Origin: Linanthus parryae
Taxonomy: Eukaryota > Streptophyta > Magnoliopsida > Ericales > Polemoniaceae
Length of the DNA stretch: 64,000 bases
Reading direction: 5' to 3'
Assembly (NCBI GenBank): GCA_023055425.1
Contig: JALGPY010000007.1
Coordinates: 20,408,001-20,472,000 of the forward strand
Positions 12,997-24,705 of this stretch are shown one piece after another (within the stretch, counting starts at the first letter, position 1; each line of letters starts with the position of its first letter). The position numbers and the translations under genes were made by a program. The notes beneath the pieces were generated by a model, which was given only the letters and a program-made list of their open reading frames with translations, was not told the DNA's origin and did not search any database.

Positions 12997-13785
12997 TATA
13001 CACCAAATTCTTGTCCGGATTATGGAAACAAGGAAATCTGCGTCAAATTCAATTAGATGAAAAATAATAAAGCGGGATTACAATCTCTGGTATGTATTTC
13101 TTAAAACAAGAAAACAATCTCCTTTGATTCTTCTTTCCTTCTTCTTCGATCGAGGGTCTAGGCGACTTGATCTCGATTCGAACGTCTTGACTTTCTCCAA
13201 TCTGGATGGAGGTGGAGACTTAGCAGCAATGAAGTCCTCTGGGCCTTGGCGGCGTGTCCGGCGGAGCTTCGGCTTATGATCTTTGATTTGGCGGAGTTGG
13301 GATCTCCGGCGGCTGGATTGAAGTCCTCCCGGCCTTGGCGGCGTGTTCGGCGGAGCTTCGGCTTATGATCTTTGATTTGACGGAGTTGGGATCTCCGGCG
13401 GCTGGATTGAAGTCCTCCGGGCCTTCGCGGCGTGTTCGTCAGAGCTTCTGTAGCCTTTGGAACTTTGTAGTGTTGGGATGTGTAGTGTAGTGTGTTTTCT
13501 CTTGGAATGCACTTCTATTTATAGGCAAACCAGTGGGGTATTTTGATCATTGTACTCGGGATTTGAGATCCATAAAATACTAACAACCTTGTTTGTTATT
13601 ATCTCTTTTTATTTGTTGAGAGATAATTGGTGAAAATTAATTACATATAATATAATCACCATTTAACTAGCAACTATATAATATGAAATAATATTTCATT
13701 TTTCCTACCACATGTAGCGTGTCCAACATGACATTTCGCGCTACTAAAATAGTGACACAATAATTATTATTTTTTTGTGTCAACA
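12997..13785 (-). repeat. 3' LTR of the Tat element
   Basis: 789 bp; minus-strand ends TGTTGACACAA...GGTGTATA. The terminal CA has mutated to TA compared with the other LTR. It contains 2.4 copies of an 89-bp tandem unit (starts at 13231, 13320, 13409) and a minus-strand TATA box CTATAAATAG at 13524-13515. Confidence 0.95.
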
Positions 13786-13802
13786 AATGCCCCCTCGAGA
13801 CT
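13786..13802 (-). other. Polypurine tract of the Tat element
   Basis: Minus-strand sequence abutting the 3' LTR contains GAGGGGGCATT, a purine-rich primer for plus-strand DNA synthesis. Confidence 0.65.
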
Positions 13803-14586
13803 TGTTTGTCGGCTCCATTAGCTTGTTGGTGAGCACGTCTCGAAATATTGAAGTCGTCTGTAGTCGACATTCTCACAAATTGCTTTGATTTTTTTTTTGT
13901 TTACCGATCCCTAGGATTTAAATTTAGCTTTTGTAACGTCGTGCTGAGTTGATGACAATCTTTGAACTTGGGATATCCATTTGAGCATTGCGAGCAACTT
14001 CATGTAACTCGTCAATCAATTTGCTTCAAGTGCGAATTTTAGTCTTCGCGACTCTTGCTTGGGCTTGAAAGCTTCCTGAAATGTGTCAGAAAGAGACTTT
14101 GTTCTACTGGACTCGCCTCTTGGTGTAGCTCATTTGTTGTTGGACTTGCAATGAGTTTACAAACCTGACTTGTTTCTCTCTTAGGCCCTCCAACATCTTT
14201 TATTTTTTTTTTCTTTTTTTGCAATTTATGGGCCAGTTATAAGTCCCACAAAATAGGCTCAACCCACCACTTGCTTCTCAGGCAGCCCACCAACTACTTC
14301 TTCATCCTCATTTTTATTTCACCGAATAAAAAGGTGTCATCAGAAAATTGACGGCTTGAATATTTCATTAGAGATTTGAATTTGATGTGATGTAAACTAA
14401 CTGATTTTGAAACCAGTCCAAAGATTTATCGTCATCGCCTTCAACCTTCACCTCTCCCAACAATCAACATTCAAAATCAACTTAAACCCATAAAGGATAA
14501 CCCTGAGATCTGATCCTAACAAAACTGATCATCAAAATCATGTCAACATTTCAAATTTTTTATCTTGCCCAACTTCATTTTTCTGC

Positions 14587-14594
14587 TATAAAAG
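14587..14594 (+). promoter_or_regulatory. TATA box for the antisense gene inside the Tat element
   Basis: TATAAAAG on the plus strand, followed about 30 bp later by a pyrimidine-rich start region (cttttactctttctctt). It lies about 770 bp upstream of the antisense ORF ATG at 15366. A splice acceptor (tttttacag, 15291-15300) suggests that a 5' UTR intron links the two. Confidence 0.55.
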
Positions 14595-15365
14595 GGGCTG
14601 ATCACCATTGCAAATGCTCATCACTTTTACTCTTTCTCTTAGCTCCAGTTTAAGCAACAAGCGAGCCTTCCCATTTCCTTAGCGACGAGCTCGGAAGAGA
14701 GAACAAGTTACAAGGGTTGTGGGCGACGCGACGAACCCATTTCCGACTGACTGAAGAGGAGGCAAACAGAGTTAAATCACCACTTCCATAAAAGGTTCTT
14801 GGTCTTTTCTTTAAAACTCTGATGTACTTTCGATTCTCTGTTCTGTCAAATATAGGTGATACTAGTTTTGTTTCCGTCATAAACTTGTTTCCGTACTCCG
14901 CCTTTCTTCAGCGACTAAACCGAACGTCCAAATTTTCTTCATTCCCGGACCATACATTTGCTTCATTCATCATGAAACCCAAATATGATGCTTCTTTTTT
15001 TAGCCACTGCGTTGTCTCTTACAACAGAGCATGTAGTGCTCTGTTTTGTAAATTTCTTTTATTTCTTTTCATCTCTTGCCTACTACTCTGTTACTTGTAA
15101 AAAGAATGTGCAATGCTCTTTTTTTTTTTTTTTTGGAAACATCAACCTGCTCATTTGGAGAAGAAAACAATAATAATATTACTCAACATTGAGCTCCAGT
15201 GGGATGGCTAACACATTTTTGTAGCCAACACCTTTGATCTTCTAACTCTATCATTTGATGGAGTTGTTGTTGTTGTTGTTGTTGTTCTTTTTTTTTACAG
15301 GATCATATTGTCGTCAAAGTCATCCCGTTCAAACAACCGTCACCAATTTTACTAAGAGGGATAGC

Positions 15366-16661
15366 ATGGGCGAGGAGCGTGACGAATTTCGCAAGAATGA
15401 GAATGGGAAGCCGAAGAATGAGCAGCGTGAAGATAGGCTCGGTCAGGTTCGTGCTAAGGAAGATGGCGTTGGGCGCGAGATGGGCAAAGTGAGTACAAAG
15501 ACATCAGGAGGCACCCCGCAGAACCATGCTGAGATCTCTCGGAAGCGGAAGGCTTATCCGAGTCAGGCCCCGATCGCCAAACAAAGCAAGGAAGCTGATC
15601 AATTCATACTCAAGGCTCGCAATAGTCCAATTGAAGGCAGCGGAAATGGATTGAAGCCCCAAGCGCAAGGGAGTGATCGACGACCCGTGCAACTCAACGC
15701 ATCGACTTCTAAAGGATCCACTCAAGCATATGAAAGTTCCACCGTTTCCAAGAAACCGCAAAAACAAGCAGCCCAAGGACAGCAACGCTCACCATTTTCA
15801 ATCAAGGTAAAGATGGGTGGAGTCGAGACAACCAAGGACATCGCAAAGCGAGTAACCATTCTTAGTTCCCCCGAGGAAGCAGACGAATCGGACGTTGACG
15901 TCAAACACAAGCACATAAGGCCGAAGAAGCCCGTTGATGATCCTACACCCCTTCCTGAGCTGGATGGCATTGATGAGCTATTTAACATGGAAGTTCCGCT
16001 TGAAGAATTTGCTAGAAACCTTGGATTTCAGCCGGTTTGCCCTATTTTGCAAAAGGTCAACCGTCGATGCTTGACTTTCTTTGAGGAAGAGTTCTCTCGC
16101 ACCATATTAGACCAACCCGTGGAGGATGTCTTAGCAATCAAGAAGGACATAGAGATCGCACTGGAAACCATGGTGGCAATCTTTCCTCGAGAAGTTCGTT
16201 CAATGCGTGTAGCGTGGGAGACATATCTCATTCGGGTGGAAGGATATGAATCCGAAAGACGCAAGCTTGTCCCCTCTCTTGAACCTTCAGACGGGCAATT
16301 GAAAGAGAAGGCGAAGGATTTCGAACAAGATATTTCTGACACTGAGCTGAACAACGCAAAGCTGAATTCCGAGTGCGAGGAACTTTCACAGGAGATCAAT
16401 GACATCGAGGCTAAGCGCGCTGAACTTTTGAAGGTAATTGAAGATCTCAAGGTCAAGATGGATGAGAAAAAGTCCAAATTAACAGAGATTCAACAAGAAA
16501 TATCAAATTCAAGCTCTTACATGTCTTCTCTTAAGGAGGAACGCGAGGATGCTCTTAAGGAACTTGCTCGACGAGAAAAAGCTCTCCAGGAGTTGGCGAA
16601 CGTTAAGGATGCCTTGGAGTTTGAGAGAGGAGAGCTCTTCAAACTTAAATTCTCCCAGTAG
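15366..16661 (+). CDS. Antisense ORF of the Tat retrotransposon, coiled-coil protein
   Basis: 431 codons on the strand opposite to gag-pol, located between integrase and the 3' LTR. I chose the ATG at 15366 (MGEERDEFRK) because the open frame upstream to 15255 is Leu/Phe low complexity ending at a splice acceptor at 15300. Residues 1-190 are basic and Ser/Gln-rich. Residues about 200-260 are acidic/Pro-rich. Residues about 330-431 are Glu/Lys/Leu heptad-like and should form a coiled coil. AATGAAGTAATAAAA near 16735 can serve as a poly(A) signal. Extra ORFs in this position and orientation are known in Tat elements; their function is not established. This ORF is open over its whole length while gag-pol is broken. 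It is not a known enzyme. Confidence 0.75.
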   Translation: MGEERDEFRKNENGKPKNEQREDRLGQVRAKEDGVGREMGKVSTKTSGGTPQNHAEISRKRKAYPSQAPIAKQSKEADQFILKARNSPIEGSGNGLKPQAQGSDRRPVQLNASTSKGSTQAYESSTVSKKPQKQAAQGQQRSPFSIKVKMGGVETTKDIAKRVTILSSPEEADESDVDVKHKHIRPKKPVDDPTPLPELDGIDELFNMEVPLEEFARNLGFQPVCPILQKVNRRCLTFFEEEFSRTILDQPVEDVLAIKKDIEIALETMVAIFPREVRSMRVAWETYLIRVEGYESERRKLVPSLEPSDGQLKEKAKDFEQDISDTELNNAKLNSECEELSQEINDIEAKRAELLKVIEDLKVKMDEKKSKLTEIQQEISNSSSYMSSLKEEREDALKELARREKALQELANVKDALEFERGELFKLKFSQ

Positions 16662-17770
16662 AATTACCATTCATTTTTTCTTAGTTGTCATTTCCCTTTC
16701 AGTGTAGTACTTTCATTTTTCTTTTCAAGATTTTAATGAAGTAATAAAATTGCTTATTTCCTCATGATGTCTCTTCTTTTCGAATTATACCAATGCACAC
16801 ACAATTCATTTACTTGAGTGAACCATAACATTCCATCGACACTTGCAAATAATACATGCTCTTGAAATTTGAATCCTCATTAGCTAGCGTCCAGAGAGCT
16901 TTATTTGCTAAATGAGAATGCTCTTTTTTTATGCCATTAAATGTAAACTGATGATAGTGACAACACACACCACAATGGGGAGGACCAAAAATGGTGGCAT
17001 CATACTGCAAGTTGTAGATCAGTAGCACCATTGGCTAAGAGGGTTTATGCATCCACCAAAGGGAACAACATCATTTTCGAGCAATACCAAGTGACCTTTC
17101 ATAGCCATGCCCATAAACTTTGACTAGCCGCCATAATCAACAATAGTTCGAAACGGAGACCACGTAAACTCAAGTCGACAACAACAATGGTGTGTTGCAC
17201 CACGTATTTCTGAAAATGAGAAGCCTTAACGAACGGTAATTTGTTGGCTACCTTTCTGTTCACTGTATTTTGCAGGTCCGTGAAACTTCACTTTTCAATG
17301 CGAGCATGACAAGTTTAATGCAGCCACGACATTAATGAAGCTTTATTTTAGATGGTGGCGCAATATTTTCGATCGTATGACGAGCTTGGCCAGTGATGAG
17401 GACGGCGATTACGAAGTTCAGAAGTAGGAGCAGATGAGGCAATGCCAAAATCACTTGAAGTAGCCTTAATCAAGGAATGAAGCTTCCCTCCTTCCCCGTT
17501 GTGGTTTTGATGCCGAAGTGAGAAATGATTCCATTTCAGACTCTTAAAAGAATGTCTCGTCTTGAAACACAATGACATCATTTCGCCTTTTATAAGAATC
17601 CATGAAAATGGGATATGTATTTTTTTGGTATGAGTGAACTCGGAAGAATGTTCCAAGCTGCCTACGTACCCTCACAGGATCAAGCCAAGGGTAGTTCAAT
17701 TTAGCCTTTGCAGTTTAGACTCGTGCAAGTTAGGAGTAACACAGTTTAAACTCTTGTGTCGAAGAGCATT
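16662..17770. other. Tat element spacer between antisense ORF and tandem array
   Basis: No convincing gene. Several short minus-strand frames exist (for example 17348-17656) but none has recognisable features. Probably the element's long 3' untranslated region. Confidence 0.5.
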
Positions 17771-17901
17771 GAAGTAGTTTATAAGCTCATACTACGGGAG
17801 CGTTTGAAGCAGTTTAGGCTCGTACAACAGGATCTTTGAAGCAGTTTTTGCTCGTGCTACAGGAGCGTTGAAGCAGTTTAGGCTCGTGCTACAGGAGCGT
17901 G
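17771..17901. repeat. Tandem repeat, 32-35 bp unit, about 4 copies
   Basis: Units of gaagcagtttaggctcgtgc plus acaggagcgtt start at 17771, 17806, 17838 and 17870. They lie just downstream of integrase on the element's own strand. Variable tandem arrays in the 3' untranslated region are typical of Tat/Ogre elements. Confidence 0.85.
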
Positions 17902-17923
17902 ACGCTGTTCTTCAGGGATAATA

Positions 17924-19017
17924 TCATAACTTGCCGATGATGGGGTCAATTCTCAATCCGTCTTCATCTACAACGAGGTATGCACCATTTGTGTATACTT
18001 CTTGTACTTTGTATGGTCCATCCCACTTGGAGGTGAACTTGTTCCCCGTTCGGTGGGTGGTTATGATGGGTCTCCTCACCGTAAGTACAAGATCTCCCAC
18101 TTGAAATGACCTAATCCGGACTTTCTTGTTGAACGCCTTGGACATGAGAGCTTGGTAGCACTCCAGCCGTTGCTGAGCTTCGAGTCTCTTCTCATCCAAT
18201 GCCTCTAGCTCTGCAAGTCTGAGGAGTGCATTATCTTCCTTCGTGAGACCTTCCTGAATAGCAATTCTAAGTGATGGGATCTGACACTCTAAAGGTAGGA
18301 CTGCTTCAACTCCGTACACCAATGCATAAGGCGTAGCTTGCGTAGGCGTTCGATATGTGGTCCTGTAAGCCCATAGAGCTTCTCCAATCCTTTCATGCCA
18401 GTCTCGTTTCGTCTTTGCAACCACCTTCTTCAACAAATTGCCAAGGGTCTTGTTGAATGCCTCCGCTAGTCCATTTGCTGGGGCATTATACATCGATGAC
18501 TTGTATTTTTTGAAGCCGAATTTCTCGCAGAATGAGTCCATGAGCTTGTTATCAAAAGCTTTACCATTATCTGTGACAATGTAGCGAGGCACACCATATC
18601 GAAATATGATGTTATTCTTGATGAACTGAACCACTGTCTCTTTCTTGACTTCTTTCAGCGGTGCGACTTCAGCCCATTTGGAGAAGTAGTCAGTTGCAGC
18701 AAGTATGTAGAGATGTCCAGCCGAAGACTTCGTAAGAGGCCCCACCACGTCTAGTCCCCAAGCATCAAACGGCCAGGAGGATACTGTTGGGTGAAGCAAC
18801 TCGGGTGGTTGATGGATGAGGTTTGCGTGAAACTGACAGGCTTGGCACCTTTTGGCAAAGTTCATACAATCTTTTCCCATTGTAGGCCAGTAGTAACCCA
18901 TCCTCTTGATCCTGAAATGCAGCTTTGGTCCTGACTGATGAGCACCACATATGCCAGAGTGAGCTTCCTGAAGAACATGGACAGTCTCGTCTTGTCCCAA
19001 GCAGCGGAGCAACAACC
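17924..19017 (-). pseudogene. Tat integrase domain
   Basis: An open stretch of 363 codons. An HHCC zinc-binding motif includes CQACQFH. The DDE core is visible: D in AWGLDVVGP, D in IVTDNG, E in GLAEAFNK. A C-terminal GDLVL...KWDGPYKV block follows and the frame closes with IGKL. The frame is separated from the RNase H frame by a one-base shift at about 19015-19020, so it cannot be translated as part of the polyprotein here. Role in the family: inserts element cDNA into the genome. Confidence 0.92.
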
Positions 19018-20250
19018 CTTCAAAGAACGACGATAAAGCGTATCTTTGTAGAAGAAAAACCTTGAAGCACGTCTTCGGATGTCAGTCCTTTTGTGCACAT
19101 CGTCAGGAAGCTTCCCATTTTGTAAGTAATTAATGAAAGCATCGCGCCAATCTTCTTTTGTGATCTCGTGGGCTGTAATTGCATTGGCGTCTTGTTCACA
19201 TTCATCATGATCTTCAAAAATTGGCGGAACAACCCACCTTTCACAAATATGGACCGTGGATTCGTACTCGGGCAACGTCAATGTCGATGCAAGCTTGGCG
19301 AGTGCATCAGCTTGTTTTTTCTCACCTCTCGGCACATGCTTCAAGGTGACGTTTCCGAGCCATTCCATCATTCGAACAGCGTAATTATGATAGGGGATCA
19401 ATTCAGGTTTCTTTACCTCATAAACGTTGAGGAGCTGATTGATCACAAGCTTTGAGTCACCATACACTTGAAGATTTAGATGCTTGGCGTCAACTGCCAT
19501 CTCCAGTCCAAGTATGAGAGCTTGATATTCTGCTACATTGTTAGAGCAGTTCTCTTTAAGAGTGAACGCATATGGTAACACATCCCCTTCTGGCGAAATG
19601 AAAACTACACCAACTCCGGCTCCATCACGATGAGATGCTCCGTCAAAATACATCTTGTAAGGCTCGCGTTCTTCCACTATGAAGACTTCTTCATCAGGCA
19701 AACTTTCGGATAATTCCCAGTCTGCAGGCAACGGATGATCTGCTAGGAAATCAGCTAAAGCCTGGCCTTTGACAGCTTTTTGAGGTACATAAATGATCTC
19801 GAATTCTTGGAGAAGAAGGGACCACCTTGCTAGCCGATCTGAAAGCACAGGTTTTGACATAATGTACTTAACCGGATTGGCCTTCGAGATGAGATGGACG
19901 GTATGCGCTTGGAAGTAATGGCGTAACTTCTGTATGGAGAACACCAACGCCAAACATATCTTCTCAATTGAAGAGTAATTTAACTCGTGAGGCGTCATCC
20001 TCCTACTCAAGTAGTAAAGAGCATTCTCTTTCCCTTCATCGTTTTTTTGTGCTAGCAATGCCCCAATGGAGTGCTCTTGTGCAGCAATATAGAGAATCAA
20101 TGGTCTTCCAGGTATTGGAGCAGCCAAGACAGGGGGCTTCATCAAATAAGCCTTGACTTTCTCAAACGCATTCTTACAAGCATCATCCCATTGGAATGGA
20201 ACCCCTTTCTTCATGAGCCGGCTGAATGGGTGACATCTTCCGGCAAGGTT
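18990..20250 (-). pseudogene. Tat RNase H plus second (archaeal-type) RNase H
   Basis: The first RNase H block follows RT (LYIAAQEHSIGALLAQ, ALYYLSRRM, HYFQAHTVHLISK, GQALADFLADHPL). A second block follows immediately: KMYFDGASHRDGAG, NVAEYQALILGLEMA, VYGDSKLVINQL, KQADALAKLAS. It has the D-E-D residues of an RNase H fold. The duplicated RNase H is diagnostic of Tat-type elements. A frameshift at about 20245 separates it from RT and another at about 19017 from integrase. Confidence 0.9.
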
Positions 20251-21160
20251 GAGATGAATCTTCGAAGATACGCCAACCGTCCTTGCAAACTTTTTAGCTC
20301 ATGAAGGTTACGAGGCTCGGGGATCTTTTGAATTGCATCAATCTTGGACTGATCAATCTATATGCCTCGATGACGCACAACAAATCCCAAAAAAATTCCC
20401 GATGTGACACCAAAAGCGCACTTCAACGGGTTCATCTTAAGTTGGTACCGACGAAGTCTATCAAACACACTTCTCAAGTCATGAAGATGGTTCTTTCTCT
20501 CTTTTGTCTTTACCACAAGATCATCTACATAACACTCAAAATTCTTGTGAAGCATATCGTCAAAGATCTTCTGCATTGCCCTTTGATAGGTTGCCCCTGC
20601 ATTTTCAAACCGAATGGCATTACTTTGTAACAATAGATGCCCTTTGGTGTGCGAAATGCAGTCAACTCTTCATCTTGGGGAGCCATACGGATTTGGTTGT
20701 AACCTGACGATCCATCCATGAAAGAAAAGGTCTCATGCCCAGTAGTAGCATCCACCATCAACTCCGTTATAGGGATGGGAAAGTCATCCTTCGAACATGC
20801 ATTGTTGAGGTCTCGGAAATCAACACATATCCGAGTTTGACCATTCTTCTTCTTTACTGGGACGATACTCGAGATCCACGTCGGGTATTTTACTTCTCTA
20901 ATGAACGCAGCTTCTATCAACTTATTCACCTCAACTTCGATTTTGGGGATCAATTCAGGCCGGAATCGTCTTTGTGCCTGCTTGATTGGTCGAACACCAT
21001 GTTTTACAGCCAAGTTATGAACGGCTACCCTTGGATCCAATCCTGGCATTTCCTTGTAACTCCAAGCAAAGACATCTTTATACTCCTTTAAGAGTTCAAT
21101 GTACATTTCCTCTTCTTCCAAAGTGAGGTTTGTGCTGACGTATGTTGGTCTTGGTTGTTC
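20230..21160 (-). pseudogene. Tat reverse transcriptase domain, frameshifted
   Basis: RT blocks run from YKDVFAWSYKEMPG through ICVDFRDLNNACSKDDFPIP, SFMDGSSGYNQI, MPFGLK and YVDDLVVKT. A one-base deletion in an A-run at about 20612 shifts the frame between MPFGLK and the YVDD segment. A TAG at 20360-20358 interrupts the connection. A third lesion is at about 20245. All key residues of the palm are otherwise present. Confidence 0.92.
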
Positions 21161-22330
21161 TTCCGTCCCCAAGTCGATTTCCTTCAAATCGTCGACCGTA
21201 GAATTAACGCCTTCTTCGAGCTCGGGAGGAGCATCTTCAGCATCTTCTTCAACTTGATTTGTATCATCTTGGATGGTGATGTGGTATGAGGATCCAACAC
21301 TTTCATCGTCCTGAAAGTTGTCTACGACCTTTGTGTTCACCATAGTTTGTTGTTTCACAGTCAATACGTCCTCTTTTGTTATCACAAGCTCCCTATGCTT
21401 CGTCATCTGTGATGGGAATTTACTTCTAAATTCTTTTCCATCTCCCACTATGATTGGATTCCTTCTATTTTCAAGACGAATATCCTTTTCATGCATCTTA
21501 AAGACTCTAAATCTTCCATGAGAGGGCATCCGTGGAGCCATGGTCTTTACATTTGGACTGCTCACACCTTGACGATCAAAAACGGATCTTCTGGGTTTAG
21601 GCTTTCCTAAACGATCAAAGACAAAAAGCCTTTTCGACGTGCTAGATGATGCATCTTCAGTCGTAATGTAGTGATTCGCAACTCTCTTGATGAAGATTCG
21701 AGCTGGAGCTGGAGGCTTGTATCCCAATCCTATTCGAGAAACTGGAACTGTATGCCCATTTCGCCTCAACATCTTCTGCGTTGGATTGAGGCCATGAACC
21801 TGTTCTCCTGTAACTTCAGAGGGTAACTCATTAATGGTAGTCGACTTTTGAAGATTATACCCCGCTTTTTCTAGAAGCTTATAAGCATTGGGATGAAATC
21901 CCTCCACAGTCCTAGTAGAAGGCAAATCATCATGCTCCATGGTTGGTGCTTGGGATGGTCTCACAAATCCTCGCAATGTTGGATGATTTTTCTTAAGACG
22001 GGCGACTGGCATGGTCAACCCCTCCACGACTGCGTCTTCACTTTTCCTTTCTTTTGACTTGTAAAGCAAGACGGGAACACTTTTGCGCGACACTTCCTTC
22101 TTTACGATTGCATCTCCCACTTTACTTGCCTGAATTGGATCCTTGCCCTTCTCTTTCTTTCCATTTTCTTGATCCTTTGGGAGTGAAGCACTTGCGTAAT
22201 CATCCTTAGATGTCGCATTTTCAACATAAAACTTTGCATCGGCAAAATGTGTATCACCCTCTTCAAAAGGCTTCCCATCAGCTACAATGGTTTTCACCAT
22301 ATTATTTTTTGCAGTATTTAAGACATTGAT
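21161..22330 (-). pseudogene. Tat PR-RT linker region
   Basis: Open continuation of the pol frame (from about 22310 down), rich in charged residues with no recognised domain (for example HGRFRVFKMHEKDIRLENR). It links protease and RT, as in other long Tat pol genes. Confidence 0.6.
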
Positions 22331-22720
22331 GAAGTGTGGATGGCACGACCCCATTCTCATGGATCCATGGTCGTCCCAACAACATCTTATATGATGTTCT
22401 GGCGTTTATCACATTGAATAACACACTTGCATTCAAGTCACCGGTGACCACATCAAGTCGAATTGCCCCCAAAGCTCTTTGGCCCTCTTGGTTGAAACCT
22501 TGAATCATCACGCGACTATACGATAACTCATCTGCATTGATGCCAAGTTCTTTCATTGTGGAAAGTGGTAGAAGATTTGCCGCAGATCCCCCATCAACAA
22601 ATATTCGATTAACTTTCTGCTCCCTCGCGTAATTACTAATGAAAAGAGGTCGATTATGAGGATTTGATCCGAGGAGTAGGTCTTCGTCAGAAAACTTGAT
22701 ACCATCACCGGTACAATTTT
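22310..22720 (-). pseudogene. Tat aspartic protease domain
   Basis: Contains [13 protein letters not shown], the Tat-type variant of the retroviral-like active-site motif, then LLGRPWIH as the second protease block. The frame then breaks in a short A-run at about 22312, where one extra base shifts into the linker/RT frame. Role in the family: maturation of the polyprotein. Confidence 0.88.
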
Positions 22721-24632
22721 GAACTTTCTCCTCGACATGTTCGTGTTTAGCATCATCCTTTCCAACTTCTTCCATCCCGATGACATTGCAAGACACTTCA
22801 TCATCCATCTCTTCGGGGCCGAGATCTTCGCTATAGTGAGAAATTAGATTACTCGCCATGGTTTCCCCTTCCTCTTCTAGAGAGATCTTCCCCTCTCTAA
22901 CAAGTTGCAATATCTTTTCTTTCAAAATAAAGCATCGTTGCGTAGGGTGGCTCACCAGACGATGGTACTTGCAATAACGCGGGTCATTAACTTTTGTAGC
23001 CTCTTCGGGTCGCTTTGATTCGGGGAGCTCTAACAATTTTAGAGCTAAAAGCTGATCAAGCATGTCTGGGACTTCAGAGTCGGGGAATGGATATAATTTG
23101 GCTTGTAATTCCTTCAACGAGGGTTTTGGTTTGTCTGCTGCATAAGAGGACAATTTATCACCTCCCTCTGGATTTGACTTGGCACTTAGCTTCACAGGAG
23201 CAGTTGTCACCGCCATTGATTCCTTATTTTCAGCTTTCATAGCATCTTTGCCCCCTTTGCGAGCGTTTGATTTGAACCCATATTGCTTGGAGTCTTGGAC
23301 TGGAGGTCCCTGACTTCCGCTGGCCGCAATACTAAGTTCCATGTCATGAGCACGAGTTGCTAACTCCTCAAAGGTTATAGGCTTGATCCCCTGAAGAATG
23401 TAGTGAAGCCCCCAATGCATACCTTGAATGCACATTTCAATGCCGGAGCTTTCGCTGAGTCTATATTTGCATTTGAGACTCACATTCCTCCATCGATTGA
23501 TGTAATCGATCACTGGCTCGTCCTTCCATTGGCGGGTGTTAGTGAGCTCGGTCATGCTCACTGTCCTTCGCGTGCTATAGAACCGATTCAAGAACTCGTT
23601 TTCCATCTGCTCCCAACTATCGATTGATCTGGGCTCAAGATCTCCATACCAATCAAAAGCGTAGCCATCAAGTGTTCGAACAAATTGCTTAACAAGCAGA
23701 TCTCCATACGAACCCGCGTTGTTGCATGTCTCCACGAAATGAGCGATATGCTGCCTGGGATTGCCTTTACCACTGAATAACTTGAACTTTGGAGGATTAT
23801 ATCCTGTAGGCAATTGTAGGAGCTCAATCCTTTCGGATTAAGGCTTCTTATAGCCTGTTAAAGGCTTGCGCGCCTCCTCTGCCTTTTCATGCTTCTCCTT
23901 CATTGTTTAAACAATAAAGTTCTTTAGTTGGCTAACAGGAATAGAACCTTCTGCCGAGACATTTAGATCTGGCATCCTTTCTTTGTTCTTTCCAGCTGCA
24001 TCCCCTGTTCGTGGGAGGCTTTGGACAACATGGCTTGACTCCCCCATATTCTCCATCTTGTTCATCAGTGCTGCAAACTCAAGATCACGTTTTTCCATGG
24101 AAATTTTCATTTCCTCCACGCTCTTAGATAAGAGTGAAACTTGCTCTTCTAGTGCGACTGCATTCGTGGTCATAGCAGGCATGAAAGAGTAATCAGAAGC
24201 CGTAGGACCACCATCTTTGTGTGACTTTGATTCAGCGGCATCGAAGGAATACTCTGAACTGTCACCATCGTCCTCCTCATCGTCGCGTTTTACAACATCA
24301 TCTCCATCAATATCTCCTTCAGCTGATGAATGCGAGGGGGATTTCTCCATTGATGAATTGGCTTGACTTCCTTCCCCAGGGGCATCATGACCATCTTTGT
24401 GAGCTTCAACTTGGATGGGCAGATCTGGAAGATCGGAAGGATTGGATCCAAACACCGGAGTTGATTTGGGGATCAGCACCATGGGAGGGCGGCCTAGGGC
24501 CATAGCTTTGCTTCGGGTCACCCGTCCCAAACTTTCTTCACTTGCTCCAGAGCCATCTTTGTCAGAACTTGTAGATCTGACTGTCTGCATCTTGTTCTAC
24601 GGAATTGATGAAACACCTTTCTTTGAAGACAT
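22721..24632 (-). pseudogene. Tat gag, three in-frame stops
   Basis: Starts at the ATG at 24632 (MSSKKGVSS). In-frame stops occur at 24600-24598, 23909-23907 and 23840-23838. The Gag core is clear ([40 protein letters not shown]-like [15 protein letters not shown]), then a CK.HRL..H.TQRCF.LK zinc-knuckle-like stretch. The N-terminal part is acidic and disordered-looking. The gag product would form the virus-like particle, but cannot be made full length here. Confidence 0.9.
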
Positions 24633-24680
24633 CCTGAAAGCTTCGTGAATCCTTAGAAAGAAGAGATGAAAGGCAGAGAT

Positions 24681-24699
24681 GGTCCCACTGGGCGTGCCA
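24681..24699 (-). other. Primer binding site of the Tat element
   Basis: Just inside the 5' LTR (a six-base spacer, 24700-24705), the minus strand reads TGGCACGCCCAGTGGGACC, beginning with the TGG that pairs with tRNA CCA ends. I could not assign the tRNA by memory. Confidence 0.75.
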
Positions 24700-24705
24700 G
24701 AAATT

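Noticed and set aside
15255..15365. N-terminal extension of the antisense ORF (hydrophobic Leu/Phe run resembling a signal peptide)
   Set aside because: Encoded by a (TTG)n and T-run directly before a TTTACAG splice acceptor; best read as intron end.
17771..17901. Regularly spaced repeats resembling a CRISPR array
   Set aside because: Units are contiguous with no unique spacers and lie in the 3' region of a retrotransposon in a plant genome.
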